Part shown: positions 6,757 through 13,237 of the stretch, piece by piece
Position numbering within the stretch: position 1 is the stretch's first letter
Layout of the letters: each line of letters begins with the position of its first letter
From: JAKORR01 sp964608495
GTDB lineage: Bacteria; Armatimonadota; Zipacnadia; Zipacnadales; FEN-943
NCBI GenBank assembly: GCA_964608495.1
Contig: CAZSOQ010000145.1
Location: 1 to 13,341 of the forward strand
Length of the DNA: 13,341 bases
Direction: 5' to 3'
Notes under the pieces: model-generated
Database searches by the model: none
Told to the model about the DNA's origin: nothing
Seen by the model: only the letters and a program-made list of their open reading frames with translations
Program-made: the position numbers and the translations under genes

Positions 6757-7800
6757 GTGCGCAGGTCACTGATGCTCACGACGGTCATCACAATACTGAT
6801 GGTGGCGGGTGTGGGGGCATGGAGCGACGAGGCCGGCGACGTGCCGAAGGTGAGCCTCATCGCCCAGGACCAGCCGGTGCCGGCGGTGGCGAAGGACGTG
6901 CAGAACCAGTCGGGCGTGCAGGTGGCCGTGCTGCCCGGGGCGGACGCACCGGTGAGCCTCGAGGTCAAGGATGCGACCATGGAGGACGCGGTGGAGGCGC
7001 TGTGTGAGGCCTTCGAGGGCTCCTGGATGAGGGCCTACATCATCGAGACGGCCCCGCCGGACCCGGCCTACACGGCGGAGGAGCTGGCGGCGGCCATGGG
7101 CGAGTTCAGGCAGGCGTGGATGGAGAGCCTGACCGACGACCAGCGCCAGGCCCTGTTCGCCAAGTGGCGCGAGGCGGGCGAGGCTCGGCGACAGCAGGCA
7201 CAGGCCGAGGCCCAGGCGCAGGGCCAGCAGGACCAGGGCGGGCGGCCCGATCGCAGGCGGATGGAGGACCCGATCCGGCGTCTGGAGCTGGCCGCGCGGC
7301 AGGAGAAGATCACCCTGAAGCTGGAGGGCGTGCCCTTCCTCGACGCCGTCTATCGATTCGTATACGAGAGCGGCTATCTGGCCCTGCCCCAGCAGGGGTT
7401 GGGGGGCACGGTCACCGTGGACCTGCAGGACGTGCCGGTGCAGGAAGCCCTGGACAAGATCGCCGCGGCCGCGGGCGCCAAGTGCAGGCCCTTCTACCTG
7501 GTGGCCAAGCCCCGGGAGTTCACGCAGGAGGAGATGGACGCGCGCCGCGAGCAGGGCTTCCAGCGCATGTGGTCGGACTTCTGGCAGCAGACGCCGGACG
7601 AGCGCGCGCAGCGGATCCAGCGCATGGTGGACCGCATCCAGAACCCCCGTGGGGGCGGGCGGGGCGGCGATCGGTTCGCGCGCTTCGCACCACGGATGCT
7701 GTCGCGGCTGACCCAGTATGGCGCGACGCTGGATCCGGAGCGCCGGATGGAGCTCAAGCCGCTGCTACAGGCCCTCGGCGCTAGGATCAATCAGCAGTAG
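6757..7800 (+). CDS. Secreted protein with two tandem STN-like plus helical units
   Basis: Predicted 347-residue exported protein. GTG 6757 is chosen because AAGGAAGGTGGGG lies just upstream and the first codons give a proper signal peptide (MRRSLM, hydrophobic to about residue 21). Residues 32-96 and 185-249 resemble the short secretin/TonB N-terminal (STN) fold: a beta strand, a helix ending in (N/E)SG, two strands and a second helix (MEDAVEALCEAFEG; VQEALDKIAAAAGA). Each copy is followed by a helical segment with T-x-E-E-L/M (106-110; 256-260) and T-x-D-x-R (126-130; 279-283). The two copies align at an offset of 150-153 residues, so the gene contains an internal duplication. A Gln/Ala/Gly-rich linker (145-165) joins them. 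A Gly/Arg-rich stretch (297-307) precedes a last helical segment with LDPERR (325-330). STN domains usually occur in secretins and TonB receptors, but no secretin barrel follows here. The pseudopilin gene is 79 bp downstream. The molecular role is unknown; envelope or periplasmic location is inferred. Confidence 0.75.
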   Translation: MRRSLMLTTVITILMVAGVGAWSDEAGDVPKVSLIAQDQPVPAVAKDVQNQSGVQVAVLPGADAPVSLEVKDATMEDAVEALCEAFEGSWMRAYIIETAPPDPAYTAEELAAAMGEFRQAWMESLTDDQRQALFAKWREAGEARRQQAQAEAQAQGQQDQGGRPDRRRMEDPIRRLELAARQEKITLKLEGVPFLDAVYRFVYESGYLALPQQGLGGTVTVDLQDVPVQEALDKIAAAAGAKCRPFYLVAKPREFTQEEMDARREQGFQRMWSDFWQQTPDERAQRIQRMVDRIQNPRGGGRGGDRFARFAPRMLSRLTQYGATLDPERRMELKPLLQALGARINQQ

Positions 7801-7848
7801 CGCCTCCGGGCGAAGGCACGACGGCACGTAGAGGCGCCCTTCAGGGCG
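7801..7848 (+). promoter_or_regulatory. Two small hairpins between the STN-like and pseudopilin genes
   Basis: CGCC-TCCG-GGCG begins right after the stop at 7801-7812, and CGCCC-TTCA-GGGCG lies at 7835-7848. Both are followed by a GA-rich GGC sequence (GAAGGC; GAGAGGC). They could weaken read-through or stabilise the transcript ends; neither has a U-tract. No separate promoter is visible for the pseudopilin, so read-through from the promoter at 6555 is likely. Confidence 0.35.
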
Positions 7849-7879
7849 AGAGGCCCGGGCGCGCGATAGGAGGAAAGAG

Positions 7880-8413
7880 ATGCGCAGGAATCGTGCGGGT
7901 GGGTTCACATTGATTGAGCTACTCGTGGTGATCGCGATAATGTCAATTCTCGCCTCGATTCTGTTCCCCGTGTTCGCACGGGCGAGAGAGAAGGCACGCG
8001 AGACACGATGCTCGTCCAACCTCAGGCAGATGGGGTTGGCCCTGCATATGTACGCCGACGACTACGACGGTGTCCTGCCGCTGGCGAACGAGTACCCGGC
8101 GGCGCCGCCGCCGTCGGACGGCTACCACCAGGGCCCGCCCGGCATTGTGGACGTCCTCGGGCCGTACACCCGCAACCGCGAGCTGTTCCGCTGCCCGAGT
8201 GACAAGGACAGGGAGTGGGAGACGCAGGGGACCAGCTACGACTATGGGTACGGGTCGCTGGATGTGGGGATGCCGGAACAGCCTATAGACTGGCCGTGGA
8301 ACCGCGCACCCACGAGCGTTCTGCTGATGGGCGACTACAGCCCGGACTGGCACAGCAAGGGTGCGGTGTGTCTGTACGCTGACGGACACGTGAAGATCAA
8401 GGCGCGCGACTAG
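7880..8413 (+). CDS. Type II secretion-like pseudopilin with H-X9-DG motif
   Basis: A 177-residue prepilin-like protein. ATG 7880 follows AGGAGG at 6 nt spacing. The leader MRRNRAGG is followed by FTLIELLVVIAIMSILASIL: a prepilin peptidase would cut after Gly8, leaving Phe1 with Glu at mature position 5, the classic type IV pilin/pseudopilin signature. The hydrophobic helix leads into FPVFARAREKARETRCSSNL and MYADDYDG, typical of the prepilin-like families that are abundant in Armatimonadota and Planctomycetota. The C-terminus has His158, nine residues, then Asp168-Gly169, an exact match to the H-X9-DG processing-associated motif. Two Cys (44 and 105) could form a disulfide. After cleavage it would sit in the inner membrane with its body outside. 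Such proteins occur in large paralogous sets, and a structural or secretion role is inferred. The gene ends 26 bp from a converging gene. Confidence 0.93.
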   Translation: MRRNRAGGFTLIELLVVIAIMSILASILFPVFARAREKARETRCSSNLRQMGLALHMYADDYDGVLPLANEYPAAPPPSDGYHQGPPGIVDVLGPYTRNRELFRCPSDKDREWETQGTSYDYGYGSLDVGMPEQPIDWPWNRAPTSVLLMGDYSPDWHSKGAVCLYADGHVKIKARD

Positions 8414-8445
8414 CGGCGCGTCCGCCGCCAGGTGTGCGGCTAGTC
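8408..8445. terminator. Bidirectional inverted repeat spanning both converging stop codons
   Basis: GACTAGC (8408-8414) is complementary to GCTAGTC (8439-8445), and the pairing continues inward after one mismatch with several wobble pairs. The arms include both stop codons, TAG of the pseudopilin and TAG of the converging gene on the minus strand. A tighter alternative hairpin CGGCG-CGTC-CGCCG lies at 8414-8427. The position in a 26-bp convergent gap suggests a shared terminator, though U-tracts are absent. Confidence 0.45.
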
Positions 8446-10617
8446 GGGCCGGGCGTAGACGCGGACCTCGTCGAGATAGCTGACGCCCGGCCCGCCCAGG
8501 TCCGAGTACTCGATGTTCTGACCGTTGTTGGCGATCTTCCCCACGAGGAGGCGGCGCGGCGCGGCGGGCTTGACGCTCTCGAACCGCAGGAGCCTCCAGT
8601 TGACCCCATCGAGAGAGACCTCGTAGAGCGCGTGCCCCGCGGCCAGGTGTAGCCGTACCCAGTACCAGGTATCGGCGGGGTAGCCATCAACGAGGCTCTG
8701 GCCGGCCGGGCGATCGAGGCCGATGCGGTTGTCGGCCCGGGGGCCGATGCGCACGAAGGCCGGCCCCAGGCCGAGGAGCAGTCCGGGCCCCCAGGACATT
8801 CCGCCGTCCCGCGGACACCTGATGCGACACTGGACCGCCACGACGTTGTCCGGCAGAGGGCGCTCGAGATAGGCGCAGGTGTTGACGCGGCTGCGGATCT
8901 CGAGGACCCCCTCGGCGGCGCGGAGCGAGCCCTCGCTGTTGGCGCTGAAGTAGGCGCGCCAGCCGCCCGGGGCGTCTAGGTACACCGGGTCGGCGGGGGG
9001 CTGGGACTGGAGCGCGCGGTCGGCGGGAGCAGGCCCCGCCTGGAGCGCCAGCGCCGGATCGCTGAAGTCCTCGCGGTAGACCTCCCGCAGGCCGGTGACG
9101 TCCTGGCGGGCGGCCTCGACGACGGCACGCCAGACGTCCAGCGCGGCTTCCTGGCGGCGGGCGCAGGCGGCGTCCACGCGCGGGCGCAGGGAATCGGTCA
9201 GGACGGGCCAGTAGTGGGTCTCCAGCGCCTCCTTGCGGTAGTCGCCTAGCCAGCCGGGGATCAGGTGGAGGCGGATGTTGTTGTCCAGCAGGCGGCCGAT
9301 GAACTCCTCGGTGAGCTGGTAGTCGTTATTGTTACACAGCACGCCGATGGAGTTGCTGATGTTGTGCGTTGAGACGAAGTAGCGCAGGTAGTCGGGGTCC
9401 TCGTACATCTCCGGGCAGCCCTCGCCCCGGAGGATGAAGGTGTAGTAAGTGTCAATCTGAGGCAGGTAGACTCCGCCCCCGGGCGGGCTCCAGGTCGCGT
9501 GGTACTCCAGAATCCCGTCGTCGCCCACTACCTCCCGCGCCTTGCGCGAGATGAGGTAGGTGCGCACGATGTTGCCGTAGATGCCGTCGAAGTACAGCCC
9601 GTCGGGCTTGTACTCGTGCATGACCTTCCGGATCTCGGCCAGGAAGACCGGCCAGTTGAGGCCGCGGCCGTCGCCGGGCACCCAGCCGGTGAAGCCCTCG
9701 AAGCTGTTGATCGCCCGACCCTCGCCGCCCGTGCCGGTGAGGAAGTAGTGGGGCGAGGTGTAGACGTAGTTGCGCATGCCGAGCCGCTCGCAGGTGCGGT
9801 TCACGCGCTCGAATTCCTCGAGGCCGTTGCGCGGCTCGAAGCGGAGCATCCAGTCCTTCCACAGCATCACCTCGGCCTGCTGGAGGAGCAGGTTGCCGTA
9901 CTTGCTCCACTCCTCGATCTGGGCGTCGCTGGGATAGCCCGTCTCCCGCGACCAGTGCCAGACGACGCGGTCGCGGCAGGAGGCATCCCAGTCATAAGGC
10001 CTGGGAGGCGCGACGGCGATCCACAGGACCTGGTCCGCGTCGAGCGTGTAGTCCGCGCCCGGGTCCTCGGGCATCGTGCCCGCGCCGGGGCTGCCCGTCG
10101 CCAGGTAGGTGCCCAGGCCGCCATACTCGTCGAGGAACAGGAAGTCCCCGCCCTGCTGGCGTACGGTCCCGGGCTGCAGGGAGACGCGGCAGGAGACGGC
10201 GAGGCTCTGGGCGTCGCGGACCATGAGCAGGGAGTCGGCGTTGACGCGCATCTGGAGCGCCCCGCCCCTGGCCTGCAGGAGGACGGCGCCGGAGCCGCGC
10301 CGCGCCACCCGCAAGTCAGCCAGAGCGCCCGGGGCGAAGCTGGCCACGGCGACCTCGCGCGCCTTGCCGAGCCGCTGCCTCAGCCGCAGGGCGGACGCGG
10401 CGGCGTCGAAGGCGAACTCGGCCCCCGTGGTGCGGACGAGCACCTGGCTCTCGCGCTCCTCGACGGCCTCAATGCCCATGCCGAACTGGGCGTCCATGAA
10501 GTCGGCCGTCGTGAGCAGGTAGTCGGCGTCGGCCTCTATCGAGGGCGAGAGCGCGGGCAGGGCGTCGGCGGCCGGCGCCGCGGCGGACAGCAGTACCGGC
10601 AGGCAAAGAGCAAGCAC
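8440..10617 (-). CDS. Secreted TIM-barrel glycosidase-like protein with C-terminal jelly-roll-like module
   Basis: Predicted exported protein of 725 residues, or 728 if the ATG at 10624-10626 is used. GTG 10617 is preferred because GGAGG lies 9 nt upstream of it, whereas the same GGAGG abuts the ATG directly with no spacing. Either start gives a hydrophobic signal peptide (ALCLPVLLSAAAPAADA). Residue numbers here count from the ATG. Residues about 30-205 are beta-rich. About 215-480 look like a glycosidase TIM barrel: WHWSRETGYP (223-232), GLEEFERVNRTCERLGMR with NYVYTSPHYF (268-295), KPDGLYFDGIYGN (340-352), LEYHATWSPP (373-382), STHNISNSIGVLCNNND (419-435) and LIPGWLGDYR (455-464). Asp347 in YFDG lies where alpha-galactosidase-type barrels place a catalytic or substrate-binding Asp, but I cannot name a family. 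Residues about 515-728, from REDFSDP to SYLDEVRVYARP, look like a jelly-roll or concanavalin-like module. It lies 95 bp downstream of the GH109-like gene, with a hairpin between. Confidence 0.8.
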   Translation of the reverse strand: MLALCLPVLLSAAAPAADALPALSPSIEADADYLLTTADFMDAQFGMGIEAVEERESQVLVRTTGAEFAFDAAASALRLRQRLGKAREVAVASFAPGALADLRVARRGSGAVLLQARGGALQMRVNADSLLMVRDAQSLAVSCRVSLQPGTVRQQGGDFLFLDEYGGLGTYLATGSPGAGTMPEDPGADYTLDADQVLWIAVAPPRPYDWDASCRDRVVWHWSRETGYPSDAQIEEWSKYGNLLLQQAEVMLWKDWMLRFEPRNGLEEFERVNRTCERLGMRNYVYTSPHYFLTGTGGEGRAINSFEGFTGWVPGDGRGLNWPVFLAEIRKVMHEYKPDGLYFDGIYGNIVRTYLISRKAREVVGDDGILEYHATWSPPGGGVYLPQIDTYYTFILRGEGCPEMYEDPDYLRYFVSTHNISNSIGVLCNNNDYQLTEEFIGRLLDNNIRLHLIPGWLGDYRKEALETHYWPVLTDSLRPRVDAACARRQEAALDVWRAVVEAARQDVTGLREVYREDFSDPALALQAGPAPADRALQSQPPADPVYLDAPGGWRAYFSANSEGSLRAAEGVLEIRSRVNTCAYLERPLPDNVVAVQCRIRCPRDGGMSWGPGLLLGLGPAFVRIGPRADNRIGLDRPAGQSLVDGYPADTWYWVRLHLAAGHALYEVSLDGVNWRLLRFESVKPAAPRRLLVGKIANNGQNIEYSDLGGPGVSYLDEVRVYARPD

Positions 10618-10687
10618 GGCGATCATCCTCCCAGAGTCCCGGCGATCGGTCGGTCACCGCATCGGCGACGAAGCGCCAGGCCTCCCC

Positions 10688-10705
10688 GGCGCTCGTCAGC
10701 GCGCC
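10688..10705 (-). terminator. Hairpin between the Gfo/Idh/MocA gene and the secreted barrel gene
   Basis: GGCGC (10688-10692) pairs with GCGCC (10701-10705) around an 8-nt loop, 8 nt after the stop of the GH109-like gene on the minus strand. There is no U-tract. It could reduce read-through into the secreted-protein gene rather than end transcription outright. Confidence 0.35.
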
Positions 10706-10712
10706 CGGGCGA

Positions 10713-11846
10713 TCAGGCTTGCGCGTCGCCGACCCACTCGCGCGAGTCGGGCACCTCGACCCAGGTGCCGCCCTGGGCGATCGAGGCCTGGCTGGCGAGG
10801 CCCGGGAGGGTCATGTCCAGGGCCTCATGGATCCCGATGGGCGGGTGGGCGCCGGGCAGGATTGCGTCCACGAAGTCCTGGATCTCCCAGTAGTCGCCGC
10901 CCCAGTGCCCGGCCTCCAGGGCCTCGGCCGGCGGGTTGAGCCAGTGGTCGGGCAGGAAATCGGCGGCCAGGTCCTCCAGCGGCTCCCACTCGACCCGGTC
11001 CGGGCTGCGCGACCTGAGCCAGACCTTGGGCTGGTCGCCGAGGCCGCGCGCGGCCTCGTAGCAGCCGTCCGTGCCCTGGAGGGAGTAGTAGGTCAGGTTG
11101 TGGGGCCGGTCGCTGAGCATGTCCAGCCGCAGCACGACCAGTCCGCCGCCCGACAGCCGGCACAGGGTCATGGTGGTATCCTCGTTCTCGTACAGGTCCC
11201 CCCGCGGGTCGCGGTAGTGGTGCCCGCAGCCGGCGCAGCACACCGCGACGACGCGCTGGGGCGCGAGCCATTGCAGGCACGGGCCCAGGCTGTGGGTCGG
11301 GTAGGTGTTGCCGTTGATGCCCGTCTGCCAGCGGCGGCGCCACTTGGTGATCTCGTTGAGCTCCTTGAGCTCGTGGATGTACTCCCCCTCGGCGAGGTAC
11401 GGCTCGCCGAAGAGGCCTGCGCGGACCACCTGGCGCACGATGACGTTCGGGCGCAGGTAGCAGTAGTTCTCGGCCATCATGTAGGTGGCGGAGCTGGCGG
11501 CGGCTGCCCGGGCCAGCGCCCGCGCCTCGTCCAGGCAGACCACGGCGGGCACCTCGGAGAGCACGTGCAGGCCACGCTCGAGGGCCAGGATGCTCTGCGA
11601 GGCATGGAAGGGCATGGGCGTGGCGACGATGACGGCGTCCACGGCGCCGGAGTCCATGAGGGCCTCGGCGTCGGTGAAGCTCAGGGCCACGCCCAGCTCC
11701 TCGGCGCGCCGGCGCAGCACTTCCTCCTGGATGTCGCACAGGGCCGTGATCTCGGTGTGCGGATGGGCCCGCAGCGCCCGCACGAAGCCCGAGCCGCGCC
11801 CGATGGCGCCGATGATGCCGAAGCGGATTGGCGTGCTGGCCGGCAT
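10713..11846 (-). CDS. Gfo/Idh/MocA-family protein, GH109-like
   Basis: Predicted cytoplasmic 377-residue protein with no signal peptide. The ATG at 11844-11846 has AGGAGG 8 nt upstream. The N-terminal Rossmann domain begins IRFGIIGAIGRGSGFVRAL, followed by the nucleotide-ribose strand ending in ALCDIQ (Asp38). The usual dehydrogenase E-K-P motif reads E-V-P (98-100), so the lysine conserved in classical members is replaced by Val99. The C-terminal half has AENYCYLRPN (125-134) and GNTYPTHSLGP (179-189) instead of the canonical GGGxxxDxxxH. The EVPA plus N-x-YPTHxLGP combination is characteristic of GH109 alpha-N-acetylgalactosaminidases, which hydrolyse by a transient NAD-dependent oxidation-elimination route. 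I therefore expect retained, non-exchanging NAD and glycosidase or lyase-like chemistry rather than a simple dehydrogenase, but substrate is unknown. It starts 12 bp after the other Gfo/Idh/MocA gene ends, with overlapping stop and ribosome binding site. Confidence 0.88.
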   Translation of the reverse strand: MPASTPIRFGIIGAIGRGSGFVRALRAHPHTEITALCDIQEEVLRRRAEELGVALSFTDAEALMDSGAVDAVIVATPMPFHASQSILALERGLHVLSEVPAVVCLDEARALARAAAASSATYMMAENYCYLRPNVIVRQVVRAGLFGEPYLAEGEYIHELKELNEITKWRRRWQTGINGNTYPTHSLGPCLQWLAPQRVVAVCCAGCGHHYRDPRGDLYENEDTTMTLCRLSGGGLVVLRLDMLSDRPHNLTYYSLQGTDGCYEAARGLGDQPKVWLRSRSPDRVEWEPLEDLAADFLPDHWLNPPAEALEAGHWGGDYWEIQDFVDAILPGAHPPIGIHEALDMTLPGLASQASIAQGGTWVEVPDSREWVGDAQA

Positions 11847-11854
11847 GGCGCGTG

Positions 11855-11861
11855 CCTCCTA
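11855..11861 (-). promoter_or_regulatory. Ribosome binding site overlapping the upstream stop codon
   Basis: On the minus strand the sequence reads TAGGAGG: the TAG stop of the upstream oxidoreductase overlaps the AGGAGG of the GH109-like gene, 8 nt before its ATG. Ribosomes ending on the first gene would stop on the second gene's binding site, suggesting translational coupling. Confidence 0.8.
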
Positions 11862-13007
11862 GGACCGAAGGCCGGACACGTCCACCCAGCGGCCGGAGCG
11901 GGCCGAGTCCTCGGCGGCCTCCATGAGGCGCTGGATGTAGATGCCCTGGGCCAGGTCGGGCTCGGCCGGTCGTCCCTCGGCCACGGCCGCCAGGAAGTTG
12001 TGCAGGCAGGCGGCATGGCCGCGGATCCAACCGATGCCGGCCTTCGCCGGGGGGAAGCCCGAGGCCGGGGCAGGGAAGTTCTGGACCGTGTCCAGGGCCT
12101 GCCAGCCGCGATCGCCGCCCAGGGGGCCGCCCGGTCTGGTCGCGTCGTAGACCTCAAGCCAGTTCGGGTGCATCAGGTTGAACCTCATCGCGCCCCGCTC
12201 GCCGTGGATCTCGAAGCGCAGCTCGTCCTGCGCCCCCGTGGCTACCTTGGTCGCCTCGATGGTCCCCACGCAGCCGCCGGGCAGGCGCACGGCCATCACG
12301 GCCGCGTCGGGCGCCTCGACGGGCACGCGCCTCCCGGAGCCGTCCGCCGCCGGCCGATCCGGGTAGGCGATGTGCGTCGCGCACCACAGCGCCTCGAAGT
12401 CGCCCACGATGCTGCTGACGATGTCCAGCGCATGGGAGCCGAGGTCGCCGATGATCCCGCCGCCCATCTCGCGGTCCAGCTTCCACTTGAGCGGCGCGTT
12501 GGGGTCGGCGCTGCCGGCGTGAAGGTAGGCGGCGCGGAAGGAGGTGACCCGGCCGAGGAAGCCCTGCGAGGCCAGGTCCTGCGCGCGAAGGGTGGCGGGG
12601 AAGAAGCGATAGTTGAACACCATCTGCGCCGTGCTCTCGTAGGCCGGCAGGGCGCGCTCGACCTCCTCGGCTTCCTCGAGGCTGGCGACCAGCGGCTTCT
12701 CGCAGTAGACGTGCTTGTGGTGGGCCATCGCCGAGAGGAGCGCGTCACGGTGGAAGATGTTGGGCGTGCAGATGTGGACGATGTCTGTCTCCGGGTCCTC
12801 GGTGATCTCGCGGAAGTCCGTGTAGGCGTGCTCGAAGCCCAGCAGCTCCCGGGCGCGGGCCGCGGTCTCCGGACGGCTGGTGCAGACGGAATGGAGCCGC
12901 GCTCGCAGGGGCACGGGATCGTACAGCAGCGGCAGGTTGATGTAGCCGTAGGCGTGGGCTTTGCCGATGAACCCGAAGCCGACGATGCCGACGTTGTACG
13001 TCTTCAT
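11859..13007 (-). CDS. Gfo/Idh/MocA-family NAD(P)-dependent oxidoreductase
   Basis: Predicted cytoplasmic 382-residue sugar or polyol dehydrogenase-like protein, a normal family length. The ATG at 13005-13007 has GGAGG 8 nt upstream. The N-terminal Rossmann fold is canonical: YNVGIVGFGFIGKAHA with G10-x-G-x-x-G15, and ICTPNIFH (79-86) at the cofactor site. C-E-K-P at 102-105 supplies the conserved Lys104, and GGGIIGDLGSHALDI (182-196) supplies the family's Asp188/His192 active-site pair. These residues support an active NAD(P)-dependent oxidation of a sugar-ring hydroxyl; the specific substrate cannot be read from sequence. It is the first gene of a coupled pair with the GH109-like gene 12 bp downstream. 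Nearly the same 16-nt initiation sequence (GGAGGCACGC-C-CCATG type) precedes both genes. Confidence 0.93.
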   Translation of the reverse strand: MKTYNVGIVGFGFIGKAHAYGYINLPLLYDPVPLRARLHSVCTSRPETAARARELLGFEHAYTDFREITEDPETDIVHICTPNIFHRDALLSAMAHHKHVYCEKPLVASLEEAEEVERALPAYESTAQMVFNYRFFPATLRAQDLASQGFLGRVTSFRAAYLHAGSADPNAPLKWKLDREMGGGIIGDLGSHALDIVSSIVGDFEALWCATHIAYPDRPAADGSGRRVPVEAPDAAVMAVRLPGGCVGTIEATKVATGAQDELRFEIHGERGAMRFNLMHPNWLEVYDATRPGGPLGGDRGWQALDTVQNFPAPASGFPPAKAGIGWIRGHAACLHNFLAAVAEGRPAEPDLAQGIYIQRLMEAAEDSARSGRWVDVSGLRS

Positions 13008-13051
13008 GGGGCGTGCCTCCAGTGGGGGCTAGGTTTCAGCGCGGCGAGGGG

Positions 13052-13080
13052 CGTCCCTTCCCGGGCACGGGATCGGGACG
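13052..13080 (-). promoter_or_regulatory. Hairpin in the leader of the Gfo/Idh/MocA operon
   Basis: CGTCCC (13052-13057) pairs with GGGACG (13075-13080), and inside it CCCG (13060-13063) pairs with CGGG (13068-13071), separated by a small internal loop. It ends 45-73 nt upstream of the ATG at 13007, almost the same distance as the hairpin before the propeller gene. A further inverted repeat (GACGGCC 13094-13100, GGCCGTC 13131-13137) lies between this leader and the plus-strand promoter and could be an operator. No good minus-strand -35/-10 pair was found in 13008-13237. Confidence 0.35.
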
Positions 13081-13146
13081 GGGCGCCTGGGCAGACGGCC
13101 CCGACCTGGAGCCTGGGGCCCTCGAGGCACGGCCGTCCCCGGGCGC

Positions 13147-13175
13147 TGGACAGGCGAAGGGGTGGTTCCTATGCT
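13147..13175 (+). promoter_or_regulatory. Sigma-70-type promoter for the FAD oxidoreductase gene
   Basis: TGGACA (13147-13152, five of six consensus matches) lies 17 bp before TATGCT (13170-13175, four of six). Transcription would begin near 13182, about 56 nt before the ATG at 13238. The position upstream of the only plus-strand gene here supports it. Confidence 0.5.
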
Positions 13176-13237
13176 TATCCTCGGAGATGGCGGGGGCGTG
13201 GGCAGCACTCGCGCACGAAGAGGAAGTGAGCCAGGCC

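Noticed and set aside
5316..6980. 554-codon minus-strand open frame opposite the GH123-like gene and its downstream gap
   Set aside because: It crosses the predicted promoter and leader and has an Arg/Pro/Leu-rich product without recognisable domains.
10719..13229. Very long plus-strand open frame antisense to the two Gfo/Idh/MocA genes
   Set aside because: It mirrors two genes with clear family motifs and good ribosome binding sites. Its product is a low-complexity Arg/Gly/Ala/Val-rich string without domains, as expected when GC-rich codons are read on the other strand.
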